This document shows, piece by piece, positions 1 to 8,325 of a stretch of DNA of 64,000 nt. The notes under the pieces were generated by a model that had not been told where the DNA came from, searched no databases, and saw only the letters and a program-made list of their open reading frames with translations. Positions within the stretch are counted from its first letter, which is position 1. Every line of letters begins with the position of its first letter. Source of the stretch: Flavobacterium sp. N1994 (lineage in GTDB: Bacteria > Bacteroidota > Bacteroidia > Flavobacteriales > Flavobacteriaceae); NCBI RefSeq assembly GCF_025947145.1, contig NZ_CP109999.1:310001-374000 (forward strand), given 5' to 3'. The translations under genes and the position numbers were made by a program.

Positions 1-1251
1 GGTCTTAGCATTGCATTTTTTGAGGAAGTAATTCATGTTCTTCAAGCGATAACTATATGTGCTTAAGTGATTTTCTATCGATTGGTTATCACCAATATCT
101 GTTAAGATTCTATCAAATAAGAACGTTTTGCTTCGTTCGTGAACGGGGATTAATATGCCACATTGTAGCATTAATTGAAGTAAACCTACTGTTTTTAAGG
201 ATATGGTTTTCCCTCCAGCATTTGGACCAGAAATTACAATAATTCGGCTTTCAGGATTGAGTTCTATGGTTTGTGGAAAGGTGGTTTCCTTTTTCTCTAA
301 ATTGTTTAAATATAAAATAGGATGGAAAGCTTCCCTGAAATACAATTGTTTCTCGGTAGTTATAGTTGGTAAAACGCCATTTATTTTTCTAGCATATTTT
401 GCTTTAGCGGCAACAACATCAATGTCACTTAAGAAATCTTGGTATTGTCTTAAAAGCTCTAAAAAAGGGCGAATATCATTGGATAACTTCTTTAATATTC
501 GTGTTATTTCTTCTCTTTCTTCGTATTCTAGATTACTTAGTTCTCTTGAATACCGTAGGGTTGCTTCGGGTTCAATATAAGCAATGCTTCCTGTTTTGGA
601 ACTACCTAAAATTGAACCTTTTACTTTACGACGGTACATCGCCATAACAGCTAATACTCTTCGATTATCAACGATACTTTCTTTGATTTCATCTAGATAT
701 CCTAAACCATTATACTGACTTAATGCTTGTCCGAAACTTTGATTGACTTTACCACGAACCAAGTTCATATCTCTACGAATATTGATTAAATCTGGGGACG
801 CATTGTCTTTTATTTCTCCGTATTTATCAACTACCTCGTCAATTTTCTGAATGATGTATTTGGTGTATTCTACTTGAAGGGCTTTCTCGTTTAGTTTTGG
901 GTAATAGTCATGGAATTTTTTAAAGAAAAGCAACAGCACATTTACCGTTTCAGAGAGCGTAGCTATTTTTCTGAAACTACTTACTTCAAGAAAGCTATCT
1001 TCGATGGCTAAGAACTTTAAATCATTCGTAAGATTATCAAAACCGTGGTTGGGAATGGCATTGTTATTAGAAAAAGAGGAGAGGTATTCCGATGTTTGCA
1101 GCAAGGCATCCATCAGAGCTTCCTTGTCTTTGAAGGGAACTATCTCAAGCCCTTTTTGTTTGCCTATTTCAGTATTGCATCGGTCTGAAATGGTTTGCAA
1201 AACGGTGTTGAATTCTAAGTCTTGTAATGTTTTATCGGTAATGGATATCAT
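1..1251 (-). CDS. mutS2: Endonuclease MutS2, N-terminal part (runs off the left edge)
   Basis: The reading frame is open from ATG at 1251 to the window edge, giving 417 residues; the full protein should be about 700 or more. The visible part has the MutS core helices and then the ATPase start: a Walker A motif GPNAGGKT (coded near 210-235) and, close to the edge, DIGDNQSIENHLST, typical of the MutS/MutS2 ATPase. MutS2 proteins lack the mismatch-recognition domain; family members act in suppressing recombination or rescuing collided ribosomes. The C-terminal Smr nuclease domain lies outside the window, so its presence cannot be judged. The gene is divergent from ung with only 84 bases between the starts, and has its own promoter in that gap. 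Confidence 0.9.
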   Translation of the reverse strand, partial: MISITDKTLQDLEFNTVLQTISDRCNTEIGKQKGLEIVPFKDKEALMDALLQTSEYLSSFSNNNAIPNHGFDNLTNDLKFLAIEDSFLEVSSFRKIATLSETVNVLLLFFKKFHDYYPKLNEKALQVEYTKYIIQKIDEVVDKYGEIKDNASPDLINIRRDMNLVRGKVNQSFGQALSQYNGLGYLDEIKESIVDNRRVLAVMAMYRRKVKGSILGSSKTGSIAYIEPEATLRYSRELSNLEYEEREEITRILKKLSNDIRPFLELLRQYQDFLSDIDVVAAKAKYARKINGVLPTITTEKQLYFREAFHPILYLNNLEKKETTFPQTIELNPESRIIVISGPNAGGKTISLKTVGLLQLMLQCGILIPVHERSKTFLFDRILTDIGDNQSIENHLSTYSYRLKNMNYFLKKCNAKT

Positions 1252-1270
1252 TCAATTGCGGTCTTTGGTT

Positions 1271-1302
1271 CAAAGTTACAAAGGATGCGACGCATATTGC
1301 AA
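1271..1302 (-). promoter_or_regulatory. Promoter of mutS2
   Basis: On the minus strand TAACTTTG (plus-strand 1271-1278) matches the Bacteroidota -7 consensus TAnnTTTG, with TTG at 1300-1302, a 21-base gap. The transcript would start near 1264, about 13 bases before the mutS2 ATG. Confidence 0.6.
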
Positions 1303-1312
1303 CTGAAAATAC

Positions 1313-1320
1313 TATTTTTG
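1313..1320 (+). promoter_or_regulatory. -7 element of the ung promoter
   Basis: TATTTTTG fits TAnnTTTG and lies 15 bases before the ung ATG. No clear -33 TTG sits at the usual distance, so this is a weaker call. It lies back-to-back with the mutS2 promoter. Confidence 0.4.
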
Positions 1321-1335
1321 ATAAAATTTTAAGAG

Positions 1336-2001
1336 ATGTTTATCAAAATAAATCCTTCTTGGCAAAAGGTACTTTCTACTGAGTTTGAAAAGCCCTACTT
1401 TGAATCGTTGATTTCCTTTGTTAAAAACGAATATGCTACTAAACGATGCTTTCCAAAGGGAAGTGAAATCTTTGCGGCTTTCGACCATTGTCCGTTTGAT
1501 AAGGTTAAGGTAGTCATTATTGGTCAAGACCCTTATCATGGTTTAGGACAGGCTAATGGATTGTGTTTTTCTGTTAATGATGGTATTGCTTTTCCTCCTT
1601 CGCTTATTAATATTTTCAAAGAGATTCAATCGGATTTGATGATTCCGTTTCTGCTATCAGGAAATTTGGAGCGTTGGGCTGACCAAGGCGTTTTGTTGCT
1701 CAATGCTACTTTGACGGTTAGAGAAAGTGAAGCAGGGAGTCATCAAAATAAGGGATGGGAAACGTTTACAGATGCTGTTATTCAGAAGCTATCGGATGAG
1801 AAGGAACACGTTGTGTTTTTGCTTTGGGGAGGTTTCGCTAAAAAGAAAGGCGCCAAAATTGACCGAAATAAACATTATGTCTTAGAGACTGGACATCCCT
1901 CTCCATTGAGTGCCAATAGAGGATTGTGGTTTGGAAATAAACATTTTAGTAAAACTAATTTTTACTTAGAAGGTTTAGGAAAAGAAGCTATAAAATGGTA
2001 A
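1336..2001 (+). CDS. ung: Uracil-DNA glycosylase, family 1
   Basis: Removes uracil from DNA to start base-excision repair. The 221 residues match the usual length of family 1 enzymes. The water-activating loop GQDPYH is at residues 63-68 (catalytic Asp65), and the DNA-intercalation motif HPSPLS at 187-192 carries the catalytic His187. The ATG at 1336 follows a -7 element with a very short leader. It converges with the lipoprotein gene at 2004, only two bases away, and a small inverted repeat overlaps both stop codons. Confidence 0.96.
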   Translation: MFIKINPSWQKVLSTEFEKPYFESLISFVKNEYATKRCFPKGSEIFAAFDHCPFDKVKVVIIGQDPYHGLGQANGLCFSVNDGIAFPPSLINIFKEIQSDLMIPFLLSGNLERWADQGVLLLNATLTVRESEAGSHQNKGWETFTDAVIQKLSDEKEHVVFLLWGGFAKKKGAKIDRNKHYVLETGHPSPLSANRGLWFGNKHFSKTNFYLEGLGKEAIKW

Positions 2002-2013
2002 AATTAATTTACC
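1997..2013. terminator. Small hairpin over two converging stop codons
   Basis: GGTAAA, five-base loop, TTTACC. It overlaps the stop codons of ung and of the converging lipoprotein gene. The stem has only six base pairs, so termination here is possible but weak. Confidence 0.25.
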
Positions 2014-2582
2014 GTAAAATGATAGTAACCCCCACCATCTAAACCTGTAATCAAGGAATTGATGTTTAGGATTAAACGTGTTGCTGGGCTAACAGATTGT
2101 AATTCAACGCTATTTACAGAATCGCTGTTGTAGCCAAAACTCAAACGATACGATCCAGCTGATAATAATGGAAATCCAACTCGGTATTCATAGGTTTCAT
2201 TAGTGGTATTGTATTCACAAATTCCATAAACATACGAACCGTTTTGGGCAGTACCTTTTACGATGTCTAATTGAGAATCATTTACTGTTACTACATCCCA
2301 AGTGTTGGAACTGTTTTGTTTTTCTATAACATAAGAAAAAGTAAATTGATTGGCACCTGTTGATTGATAAATATCTAAAAGAGCCCCATCATTTAAATAC
2401 CTTGAGAAATTGGCATTAACGTATAATTTTTCACCAACGTTATAAGTTGGCGTATGCGCTTCAATAGCAACTAAATTAGGGACATTAACAAAAGCATTAT
2501 TGTAAAATCCGTCATCATTAGTATTGCAATTTGTAACTAATAAAGCGATGGTTATAAGAGCTATATATTTTAATTTTTTCAT
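2004..2582 (-). CDS. Hypothetical lipoprotein
   Basis: 192 residues, family not recognised. The N-terminus is a lipoprotein signal ending in LLVTNC (Cys19) followed by acidic residues (NTNDDG), which in Bacteroidota often marks export to the cell surface. The rest is predicted beta-rich with no membrane segment and no enzyme motif. It lies 11 bases downstream of the beta-barrel gene at 2594-3163 on the same strand, so the two are probably one transcript encoding a linked outer-membrane pair. Confidence 0.75.
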   Translation of the reverse strand: MKKLKYIALITIALLVTNCNTNDDGFYNNAFVNVPNLVAIEAHTPTYNVGEKLYVNANFSRYLNDGALLDIYQSTGANQFTFSYVIEKQNSSNTWDVVTVNDSQLDIVKGTAQNGSYVYGICEYNTTNETYEYRVGFPLLSAGSYRLSFGYNSDSVNSVELQSVSPATRLILNINSLITGLDGGGYYHFTVN

Positions 2583-2593
2583 TTTATTATATT

Positions 2594-3163
2594 TTAAAAT
2601 CGGTATCCCAAATTAAGCCCTACTCTTGAAATCACATCAGGACTTTTGTTTCTGTCTATTAAGTTTTTACCAAAACCTACTATGAATTCTAGTGCAATAG
2701 AATTATGGAAATACATTTTGTAACCTAAACTTCCGCCTAATCCAAAATCAGTATATTTTGATTTTTTTGTAGTGTAGTAATCCGGCAATGCCATATCTGT
2801 TATTCGGACTATTTCTTTGTAATCACCCCCATTGTAAGAACCAAAAACTTCGGCAAAATAGTATCTTGATTTACTTTTAGACAAAGCGTATCTTAAATAA
2901 GGATTGAATTCGAATTTAGGAACGTTGTTTCGGTATCCGTTGTCAAAATCATCGTTTAGTTTGGTACTATTCGAAAAATTCACATTGAAACCGGTTGACC
3001 AGTCTTTCCCAAAAAAACGTTCGTAACTCAAACTGGCTTTGGTGTAGACTATGGCAGACAAAACATCCACACGGAATTCATTCTTTTTATTAGCAAGTAC
3101 GGTATTCTCTTGCGCTTGTGAGGCTAGAGATAGAAGGAGTAATAGACTAAATAATTTCTTCAT
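2594..3163 (-). CDS. Outer-membrane beta-barrel protein (OmpA/OmpW-like porin fold)
   Basis: 189 residues. A signal peptide ends around SQAQ (residues 14-17); alternating hydrophobic and aromatic strands follow, and the chain ends LNLGYRF with the terminal Phe expected by the BAM machinery. The length suggests an eight-stranded barrel of the PorT/OMP_b-brl type. First gene of a two-gene unit with the lipoprotein at 2004-2582. Specific function unknown. Confidence 0.75.
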   Translation of the reverse strand: MKKLFSLLLLLSLASQAQENTVLANKKNEFRVDVLSAIVYTKASLSYERFFGKDWSTGFNVNFSNSTKLNDDFDNGYRNNVPKFEFNPYLRYALSKSKSRYYFAEVFGSYNGGDYKEIVRITDMALPDYYTTKKSKYTDFGLGGSLGYKMYFHNSIALEFIVGFGKNLIDRNKSPDVISRVGLNLGYRF

Positions 3164-3230
3164 TATAGGTCGTTTTATTAAGAAACGAATATAGTAATTA
3201 AATTGTGAATGGTGAATTGTAAAATGTGAA

Positions 3231-4172
3231 TTATTCTAAGGTTAGAGCTCCTAGGATTTCTTCGTTCATGAAGGGGCCGCCAGGATATGTTGCGGTGTAG
3301 TCCAGGTTAAGCCAGATGTTACCTCGTTCATCAATATGATAATTGATGGTTTTACCTTTACTTTCTATAGGAAATAGTACTTTTTTGATGGCATAGTTAA
3401 AACGCTCCAAATCTTTTTTGGTCCCAATTAATAATTCAGGATAAATATGTCCTTTGGTATGGATTAGCCTTGTAGTTCCTCCAATAGATTTGATGCAAGC
3501 TGCCATGAAAACAGAATGATCGTCGCAATCTCCCGAAAGATATTTAACCGATTCAGTAGCTTTGGCAATATAATCATGGCCCTTTGGGTCACTGACATAA
3601 TTCCATCTACTATTGATTTCTTTAAAAATCGCAAACGATTGTATGATAGTCCAATCCTCATTATACCCTTTCACATTTTTAAAATGCTTGTTGATAGCCA
3701 TGATGGCGAAATCTCTAATTTTAGGATTTTGATATTCGACAGCATCTAAAATTTTAGATTTATTGGGAAATGGCAATAGTTTAGTAATGATAATATCTTG
3801 TGGATAAGGGTCATCATTCATAGAGTATATCATCGAACGATAATCTTCGAAAATACTTTGAAAACCATATTTGCCTGATAAACTTCCGTAAATGAGCATG
3901 AAGAGATATAGTATAACTGAAATTAAAGTAACCCTCCTTAAAGCTCTTAATATTAATTGAATAGCAACAAGTATTACAAGGAATAGTAAGATTCTATCAA
4001 TATGATGTGCCCAATCTAAAGTAATGAAATTGTGGTGCGCAATGATAAAAATGGGAATAGTAATCAGAATATTTAGTACAAAAATGATAATCAAATCCCA
4101 CGGACTTTTTATCCTGAATATTTCTTTCAGTTGTTGATAAGTAAGATGTCTTAGTTTGATCATATTGCCCAA
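3231..4172 (-). CDS. Membrane protein with transglutaminase-like domain
   Basis: 313 residues. Three hydrophobic segments occupy roughly residues 25-45, 58-76 and 80-100. The C-terminal half has SGDCDDHSVFMAA, the Cys-containing motif of the transglutaminase-like superfamily, followed by a His in the HTKGHIYPE region, so a Cys/His catalytic pair is plausible. Such proteins are often peptidases or have uncharacterised envelope roles. An alternative start (MIKLRH) lies nine bases inside. It lies eight bases after the solute-binding-fold gene, so the two are probably cotranscribed. Function is inferred from the fold only. Confidence 0.75.
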   Translation of the reverse strand: MGNMIKLRHLTYQQLKEIFRIKSPWDLIIIFVLNILITIPIFIIAHHNFITLDWAHHIDRILLFLVILVAIQLILRALRRVTLISVILYLFMLIYGSLSGKYGFQSIFEDYRSMIYSMNDDPYPQDIIITKLLPFPNKSKILDAVEYQNPKIRDFAIMAINKHFKNVKGYNEDWTIIQSFAIFKEINSRWNYVSDPKGHDYIAKATESVKYLSGDCDDHSVFMAACIKSIGGTTRLIHTKGHIYPELLIGTKKDLERFNYAIKKVLFPIESKGKTINYHIDERGNIWLNLDYTATYPGGPFMNEEILGALTLE

Positions 4173-4180
4173 GGCAAAAG

Positions 4181-5032
4181 CTAAACTGCTTTTACTATTT
4201 CAGCAAAAGTACCTTTTTTATCTATTATTTTAAGGTCAAATAATTGATTTTGAATTTTGTTTAACACTTTTTCTTCTAATGGTTTTTGGGACCATTTGGT
4301 AAGGGATAGCCATTCCTGGATATCTTCTAGTTTCTGGTTGTATTTGGATGCTAAAGTTCTGTCAATACTTGGAATATCTTTAAATTCAGCAGTAGTGTTG
4401 TTTATGGTTTCTAAAATCAAGGCAACCGATTGTTTGTTGGTTTCCAAGAATTCATTTCTTACCGCAATTACAAAGCAGGGCCAAGGCGTTGGGCAATCGG
4501 CAACACGACGAAAGATACCCTTGTCTACTAAAGGTTTGGTCATAAAGCGCTCCCACATAAAATAATCAGCAGTTCCGTTGGTTAGAGCTTCTACAGCACC
4601 ATCAATGGTATTTACGATTTCAAATTGGAGTGTTTCGGTATTCCAATGTTGATTTTGGGCATTAACATAAGCCATTAAATGGGAACCTGAACCATAACGA
4701 GAGATGGCTACTTTGGTATGCTCTAAATCAGAAAGCGTTTTATATTCCGATTTTGCATCAACATGAATTCCCCATATCAAGGGGCTTTCAACATATACTT
4801 GCACAATGGAACAATCGTTTCCTGAGACAATATCTTTTACTATTCCTTCGGTCAAGATAACGGCAATATCAGTATCGCCATCTCGTAGCATTTGACACAT
4901 TTTACCAGTGCCTTCCGGAATATCCGTCCATTGCAAATCAATACCCATGGTCTCGAACTCACCATTTTCAATGCACAATTGCCAAGGCAAGTTGAAATGT
5001 TCAGGGACGCCAGCTATTTTTATGTTTTTCAT
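4181..5032 (-). CDS. Solute-binding-fold protein (NMT1/SsuA-like) without signal peptide
   Basis: 283 residues resembling periplasmic binding proteins of the NMT1/THI5/SsuA type: an N-terminal beta strand KIAGVPEHFNLPW, the GDTDIAVILTEG segment, and AISRYGSGSHLMAYV. These families bind small ligands between two lobes. Unusually there is no signal peptide or lipobox: the protein starts MKNIKIAGVPEHF, directly in the first strand. No ABC permease or ATPase is adjacent. It may be a cytoplasmic ligand-binding or biosynthetic enzyme (compare MqnA/MqnD or THI5) rather than a transporter part. Neighbours are a nucleoside phosphorylase upstream and the transglutaminase-like protein downstream. Confidence 0.7.
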   Translation of the reverse strand: MKNIKIAGVPEHFNLPWQLCIENGEFETMGIDLQWTDIPEGTGKMCQMLRDGDTDIAVILTEGIVKDIVSGNDCSIVQVYVESPLIWGIHVDAKSEYKTLSDLEHTKVAISRYGSGSHLMAYVNAQNQHWNTETLQFEIVNTIDGAVEALTNGTADYFMWERFMTKPLVDKGIFRRVADCPTPWPCFVIAVRNEFLETNKQSVALILETINNTTAEFKDIPSIDRTLASKYNQKLEDIQEWLSLTKWSQKPLEEKVLNKIQNQLFDLKIIDKKGTFAEIVKAV

Positions 5033-5083
5033 TCTTAAAAGATTAATAGAAATAAAACTAAAGTCTTGTCTATTGATTCTTGC

Positions 5084-5950
5084 TTACTCCGCCAATTTTC
5101 CCAAAGCATATTGAATCAAAGCATCCACGGCTTTATATGGATCTTCACTAAAGGTACCATTAGCACGGTTGGCTATGATAGCATTTAACGATAAACAGTT
5201 ATGACCCAAAAGCTTTCCTAAGCCATAAATAGCAGAGGTTTCCATTTCTAAGTTGGCCATTCTCACTCCGTTGAAATTAAAGTTGTCCATTTTGCTGTTC
5301 AAACTTGGGTCCTGAATTTCTAAACGCAATACTCTTCCTTGTGGACCGTAAAAACCACCAGCAGTTCCTGTAATTCCTTTGTGGATTTGATTGCTGTCGA
5401 ATTTCTTTTTCAGAGTTTCTGAGCAAGCTATAACGCACGGTCTTCCTTTTCTCATATCCCAGTTGGTATGTTGAATAAAGGCATCTTCCATGTCTTTTTC
5501 GGAGATGGCATCCAATAAGTAGGAGCGAAGCATGTTGTCTAATCCCAAACCGAATTCTCCCATTACAAAACTATCAACAGGAATATCTTCTTGTAATGAA
5601 CCTGAAGTTCCGATTCGAACTATGTTTAAGGAAGTTACTATTTCTTTAGGTTGGCGAGTTTCTAAATCGATATTCACTAGCGCATCCAACTCATTCATAG
5701 TAATATCAATGTTATCCGGACCAATACCCGTTGACATCACGGTAATTTTTTTGCCTCTGTAAGTTCCAGTTTGTGTTTTGAATTCACGCTTTTGAGTTGA
5801 AAATTCAATACTGTCAAAAAACTGTGTGATTTTTTCAACTCTATTTTGGTCGCCCACAAAAATAATGTCGTGAGCAATATGTTCTGGTTTTAGATTTAAG
5901 TGATAAACACTTCCGTCTGGGTTTAATATTAATTCGGATGATTTAATCAT
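5084..5950 (-). CDS. Nucleoside phosphorylase (uridine phosphorylase-like)
   Basis: 288 residues of the PNP/UDP phosphorylase superfamily, which splits nucleosides with phosphate into base and ribose-1-phosphate. Visible signatures are the nucleotide-site start (DIIFVGDQNRVEKI), the glycine-rich phosphate region RIGTSGSLQEDIPVDSFV, and NLEMETSAIYGLGKLLGH with the Glu-Met-Glu that binds ribose. No signal peptide, so cytoplasmic. Length is somewhat over the roughly 250 of E. coli Udp. The exact base preference cannot be read from the sequence. Confidence 0.85.
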   Translation of the reverse strand: MIKSSELILNPDGSVYHLNLKPEHIAHDIIFVGDQNRVEKITQFFDSIEFSTQKREFKTQTGTYRGKKITVMSTGIGPDNIDITMNELDALVNIDLETRQPKEIVTSLNIVRIGTSGSLQEDIPVDSFVMGEFGLGLDNMLRSYLLDAISEKDMEDAFIQHTNWDMRKGRPCVIACSETLKKKFDSNQIHKGITGTAGGFYGPQGRVLRLEIQDPSLNSKMDNFNFNGVRMANLEMETSAIYGLGKLLGHNCLSLNAIIANRANGTFSEDPYKAVDALIQYALGKLAE

Positions 5951-6031
5951 TGTATGGTTATTTGGTTATTCTTTAATTTGATTCGTTAAATTATTTTTTC
6001 TGCCGACTGCCACTGAATACTGCGACTGAGT

Positions 6032-6364
6032 CTATCCTCCCACGCGTTTTACTTTAAAGCCTTTATCCTTGAGTAAGGTCATTATTTTATCTCGGTAATC
6101 GCCTTGAATAATGATGGCGCTGTCTTTAAAAGTGCCACCCACGCTGAGTTTGGTTTTGAGCTCTTTGGCTAATAGTTTAAAATCGTCATCACTGCCTTCA
6201 TAGCCTTCGATGATAGTGGTAGCTTTGCCTTTACGTCTTTCATATTTGCAAATCATGGGTTCTTTTTGGATAAAAAGAATATGTTCCTGCTCTTCCACAA
6301 CTTCAGGTTTGTTAGAAGGTTGGTGTTCAGGAAAAAGTTTTTTTAATTGGTCTTGTAAATCCAT
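6032..6364 (-). CDS. yciH: SUI1/YciH-family translation initiation factor homologue
   Basis: 110 residues. The C-terminal ~75 residues form the SUI1 (eIF1-like) fold: RKGKATTIIEGYEGSDDDFKLLAKELKTKL, then GGTFKDSAIIIQGDYRDKI and a lysine-rich end. In bacteria YciH proteins influence start-codon fidelity in vitro and are not essential. The N-terminal ~35 residues are a poorly conserved linker. Stand-alone gene between the phosphorylase and the dioxygenase. Confidence 0.88.
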   Translation of the reverse strand: MDLQDQLKKLFPEHQPSNKPEVVEEQEHILFIQKEPMICKYERRKGKATTIIEGYEGSDDDFKLLAKELKTKLSVGGTFKDSAIIIQGDYRDKIMTLLKDKGFKVKRVGG

Positions 6365-6445
6365 AGTGTTCTAAAAATACAAAAAGTAAAAATCCAAACC
6401 TCAAGGGTTATTGAGGTTTGGAAATTACTATTCAAAGATATAGAT

Positions 6446-7399
6446 TTATTTTTTGATTAAGCCTAATTCTACTAATCTTTCGTGAAGGAATTCACCCGCA
6501 GTGATATCTTCGTATTGTTTAGGATGTGCTGCATCAATGCATTCAGGCAAGCAATTCAAAGACATATCGCTTACAGGGTGCATAAAAAACGGAATAGAAT
6601 AGCGTGAAGAACCCCACAATTCTCGGGCTGGATTCACTACTTGATGGATGGTCGATTTCAATTTGTTGTTGGTGTGTCTAGATAACATATCACTCACATT
6701 AATCATCAATTCGTCGGGTTCAGCCATAGCGTCAATCCATTCTCCATCATGATTCATTACTTGCAATCCTTTGCCTTGAGCTCCCATTAGAAGGGTAATC
6801 AAATTGATGTCGCCATGCGCAGCAGCTCTAACCGCACCATCTTTAGGCTCATCTGTAATTGGGGGATAATGTATTGGGCGTAGAATACTGTTACCGTCTT
6901 TTACGAATTTGTCAAAGTAAAATTCATTCAATCCGATATGCAAAGCCAATGCTCTTAAGACATACACTCCAGTTTTTTCAATCATTTGAAAAGCTTCTTT
7001 ACCTATCGTATTAAAACGAGGCAATTCTGCTACTTCTACATTGTCAGGATATTGACCGGCATATTTCGAACCTTCACTAACGTATTGTCCAAAATGCCAA
7101 AACTCTTTCAAATCTCCAGCAGAGCGTCCTTTAGCCGATTCTTTCCCGAAAGAAACATAGCCTCTTTGTCCGCCAATACCTGGGATTTCATAGGTTTTTT
7201 TGGTTTCCAAGGAAAGATCAAAGAAGTGGCGCACTTCTTCATACAAACTCTCCACCAATTCGTCATCTAAAAAATGACCTTTCAATGCTACGAAGCCGAT
7301 TTCTTCGTAGGCTTTTCCGATTTCATTTACAAACTTTTGTTTACGTGCCGGGTTGTCCGACAGGAAATCACGTAAGTCAACACTTGGGATTTGTTGCAT
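6446..7399 (-). CDS. 2-oxoglutarate/Fe(II)-dependent oxygenase, isopenicillin N synthase family
   Basis: 317 residues. The N-terminal DIOX_N region (PSVDLRDFLS) is followed by the jelly-roll core. Iron ligands are visible as HGD in AAHGDINLITLLMG and the distal His in STIHQVVNP; RYSIPFF provides the Arg-x-Ser that binds 2-oxoglutarate. Such enzymes hydroxylate or desaturate small molecules; the substrate is unknown. Full length for the family, cytoplasmic. A TATCTTTG -7 element lies about 45 bases upstream. Confidence 0.88.
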   Translation of the reverse strand: MQQIPSVDLRDFLSDNPARKQKFVNEIGKAYEEIGFVALKGHFLDDELVESLYEEVRHFFDLSLETKKTYEIPGIGGQRGYVSFGKESAKGRSAGDLKEFWHFGQYVSEGSKYAGQYPDNVEVAELPRFNTIGKEAFQMIEKTGVYVLRALALHIGLNEFYFDKFVKDGNSILRPIHYPPITDEPKDGAVRAAAHGDINLITLLMGAQGKGLQVMNHDGEWIDAMAEPDELMINVSDMLSRHTNNKLKSTIHQVVNPARELWGSSRYSIPFFMHPVSDMSLNCLPECIDAAHPKQYEDITAGEFLHERLVELGLIKK

Positions 7400-7441
7400 A
7401 ATGTTACGTTTTATTTGGGAAGCCTCCCATTTTTAAAGGCG

Positions 7442-7449
7442 CAAAGATA
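7442..7449 (-). promoter_or_regulatory. -7 element upstream of the dioxygenase gene
   Basis: TATCTTTG on the minus strand, a full match to TAnnTTTG, about 43 bases before the ATG at 7399. No convincing -33 TTG at the usual spacing. Confidence 0.45.
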
Positions 7450-7512
7450 CTTCTTTTAAGTGGTTTGTTTGTTAACGGAATGATAAGTTTGTTGGTTTTA
7501 TCTAATGAAATC

Positions 7513-8139
7513 TTATTTGTCTTTAAGGATATACGCTTTTTTAATGGAGTCTAATTTTGGAAAAAGTTCTAAATACTTTTTTCTATTGGAACTTAAAGAA
7601 TCATAGACATCCATCGTTTTATTGCCATAGTCGGAATGCAATTTTTCTACCACCTCCATGCCCTGAGTCACGTACCCTAAAACCGGATAACCTCTAACTC
7701 CTTCTGGGGCTATGGTATCTAATCTTATGTTGTCCTTAAGGTTAATAAACAAATCATTTCCACGAGTTTCTTTTCCAGCTCGAGCAAAACTAACATAGCC
7801 TTTAAGATTGCTTTGGATTACTGGCTCATCGGGAACTTTAAATTTTTCCCATTTCTTGGTGATGATAGTGTCGATATTGCCGAATTGCACCACAAAGTTA
7901 GGAACGACTCTATAAAAAAGCTGATGGTCATAAAAGTGATGGGTTAGTAGCTGGTGCAGACGATCTGCGGCTTGTGGTGACCAAGCACGAGTAACCTGAA
8001 TATCAAAATTTCCTTGAGAGGTTTCAAAACGTGCCGTGTAGGTAGCTGGTGCCATTTTCTTAGTCCATGCAGCATCAAAGGTGGTTTTACTGCAACAAAT
8101 AGCACTTAAGGCAACGATACAAATCAGGATGTATTTCAT
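7513..8139 (-). CDS. Cyclophilin-type peptidylprolyl isomerase, lipoprotein
   Basis: 208 residues. The lipoprotein signal MKYILICIVALSAICC places it in the periplasm, probably membrane-anchored at Cys15. The cyclophilin core includes FYDHQLFYRVVPNFVVQFG (FHRV-like active-site strand), GYVSFARAGKETRGNDLFINL (matching the GxxSMARxxxxxSxxSQFFI motif), and GYPVLGYVTQGMEVVEKL. It would help fold periplasmic and outer-membrane proteins. Asn-Asp replaces the usual Ser-Gln before the F(F)I strand, a common variant in periplasmic forms. Confidence 0.9.
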   Translation of the reverse strand: MKYILICIVALSAICCSKTTFDAAWTKKMAPATYTARFETSQGNFDIQVTRAWSPQAADRLHQLLTHHFYDHQLFYRVVPNFVVQFGNIDTIITKKWEKFKVPDEPVIQSNLKGYVSFARAGKETRGNDLFINLKDNIRLDTIAPEGVRGYPVLGYVTQGMEVVEKLHSDYGNKTMDVYDSLSSNRKKYLELFPKLDSIKKAYILKDK

Positions 8140-8297
8140 GTAGTTGTTGAATCTTTTGTTTCTGATAAAGATAAACTTTTACGAATAACTAATCAAACTT
8201 TCGAATAGTAAAAATCCCCTTCACAATTAATTACAATTAGGATATAGTTAGAATGAATTTATTTAAATAATTTACAACTACATCCTAATGCTTTTTA

Positions 8298-8305
8298 TAC
8301 TTTTG
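8298..8305 (+). promoter_or_regulatory. -7 element of the E1 dehydrogenase promoter
   Basis: TACTTTTG, an exact TAnnTTTG. Transcription would start near 8312, after the first in-frame ATG (8308), so it favours the ATG at 8326 as the true start. Confidence 0.55.
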
Positions 8306-8325
8306 CAATGCTTAAAAATAGTTAC

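Noticed and set aside
57..580. Two plus-strand open frames at the left edge
   Set aside because: Shadows of mutS2, which is identified by its Walker A motif on the minus strand.
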